This document shows, in pieces, positions 34,581 through 35,018 of a DNA stretch of 35,018 nucleotides. A program made the translations under genes and the position numbers. The notes under the pieces are model-generated. The model did no database searches and was not told the origin of the DNA. It saw nothing but the letters and a program-made list of their open reading frames with translations. Position 1 is the first letter of the stretch; the number at the start of each line of letters is the position of its first letter. This DNA comes from Polaromonas sp. (GTDB taxonomy: Bacteria; Pseudomonadota; Gammaproteobacteria; Burkholderiales; Burkholderiaceae_C). The stretch lies in NCBI GenBank assembly GCA_025352405.1, contig JANXTM010000227.1:1-35018 (forward strand). The letters are read 5' to 3'.

Positions 34581-35018
34581 TTAGTCCAGCCGTCCTAGCA
34601 GCAAATACTCCATCAGCGCCTTTTGCACATGCATGCGGTTCTCTGCCTCTTCCCACACGACTGATTGTGGTCCGTCGATAACTTCAGCTTCTACTTCTTC
34701 ACCGCGATGCGCGGGCAGGCAGTGCATGAAGAGCGCATCGGGTTTGGCGACTCTCATCATTTCGCTATCTACACACCAGTCGGCAAAAGCTTTCTTGCGG
34801 GCTTCGTTTTCAGCCTCGTAACCCATGCTGGTCCACACGTCGGTGGTGACCAGGTCTGCGCCGGCGCAGGCCTGCATCGGGTCTTTGAAAACTTGGTAAC
34901 TGTCGGCTGAACGAATGCCTGCCACCGACTGGTCTACTTCGTAGCCGCCGGGTGTGCTCAGGTGGACTTTAAAACCCAAAATCTCGCTCGCCTGCAGCCA
35001 CGTGTTGGCCATGTTGTT
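34581..35018 (-). CDS. argF: Ornithine carbamoyltransferase, 3' part only
   Basis: The C-terminal 145 residues of the arginine-biosynthesis enzyme that makes citrulline from ornithine and carbamoyl phosphate. The visible start is NNMANTWLQASEILGF, the conserved ornithine-side segment, and the ornithine-binding HCLP motif is in ALFMHCLPAHRGEEVEAEVI. The remaining N-terminal part (carbamoyl phosphate site S-x-R-T) is beyond the window edge. The gene ends with TAG/TTA-side stop at 34581 and converges on the SDR gene with an 84-base gap. GC and motif quality are normal. Confidence 0.96.
   Translation of the reverse strand, partial: NNMANTWLQASEILGFKVHLSTPGGYEVDQSVAGIRSADSYQVFKDPMQACAGADLVTTDVWTSMGYEAENEARKKAFADWCVDSEMMRVAKPDALFMHCLPAHRGEEVEAEVIDGPQSVVWEEAENRMHVQKALMEYLLLGRLD

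Noticed and set aside
1-35018. CRISPR array, tRNA, prophage or insertion-sequence genes
   Set aside because: No regularly spaced direct repeats, cloverleaf-like sequence, integrase or transposase motif was seen on reading both strands; a tRNA scan could not be run.

Overview
The window looks like the chromosome of a betaproteobacterium, most likely in the Comamonadaceae (Polaromonas/Rhodoferax-like). This is inferred from gene content (a malate dehydrogenase / CitE-like / AcnB cluster, an orphan Bug-type tricarboxylate-binding protein, a kynBUA tryptophan operon), from the high-GC coding style, and from short palindromic repeats of a kind I recall from that family. No tRNA, rRNA, CRISPR array, integrase, transposase or phage gene was seen. 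Both ends cut through genes: mdh lacks its 5' end and argF (minus strand) lacks its 5' end.

Layout. (1) 1-5436: TCA-cycle block on the plus strand: mdh, a CitE/HpcH-like lyase, a small exported protein and acnB, closed by a strong terminator. (2) 5591-9091: small accessory genes: a Bug periplasmic binding protein, a carboxymuconolactone-decarboxylase-family protein, a 105-aa exported Cys-rich protein and, on the minus strand, a general-stress flavin-binding protein followed by an unknown protein. A possible decayed paralogue of that unknown protein lies at 7233-7461. (3) 9343-13126: an FbpABC-type ferric iron ABC importer. (4) 13218-15529, minus strand: a molybdopterin oxidoreductase whose start codon appears separated from its Fe-S cluster region by a one-base frameshift in a C6 run. 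(5) 15767-19893: acnA overlapping an FAD-dependent monooxygenase. (6) 19966-30666: a divergent catabolic island. On the minus strand it carries a MarR regulator, a creatininase-family amidohydrolase, a DppBCDF-type peptide/nickel-family ABC importer and a PuuE/HpPgdA-type deacetylase. On the plus strand it carries the matching binding protein, an isoaspartyl-peptidase/asparaginase-type Ntn hydrolase, a ketopantoate-reductase-family enzyme and an SDR dehydrogenase. (7) 30703-33533, minus strand: the kynB-kynU-kynA operon (tryptophan to anthranilate). (8) 33720-34496: an SDR oxidoreductase divergent from kynB. (9) 34581-35018: argF, 3' part only.

The most interesting system is region 6. One importer, three different C-N hydrolase folds and two NAD(P)-dependent dehydrogenases are arranged around a MarR-controlled divergent promoter. 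This reads as an uptake and ring-opening/deamidation pathway for a small amide-like compound; a cyclic imide, lactam or modified dipeptide is possible, but the substrate is not proven. The second theme is repeat insertion into genes. A short palindrome, GCTAY-N7-ATAGY with an A-rich 7-base spacer, occurs five times, three of them inside coding sequence (citE-like, acnA, kynB). A separate REP-like element appears to have added about 21 codons in frame to kynU.
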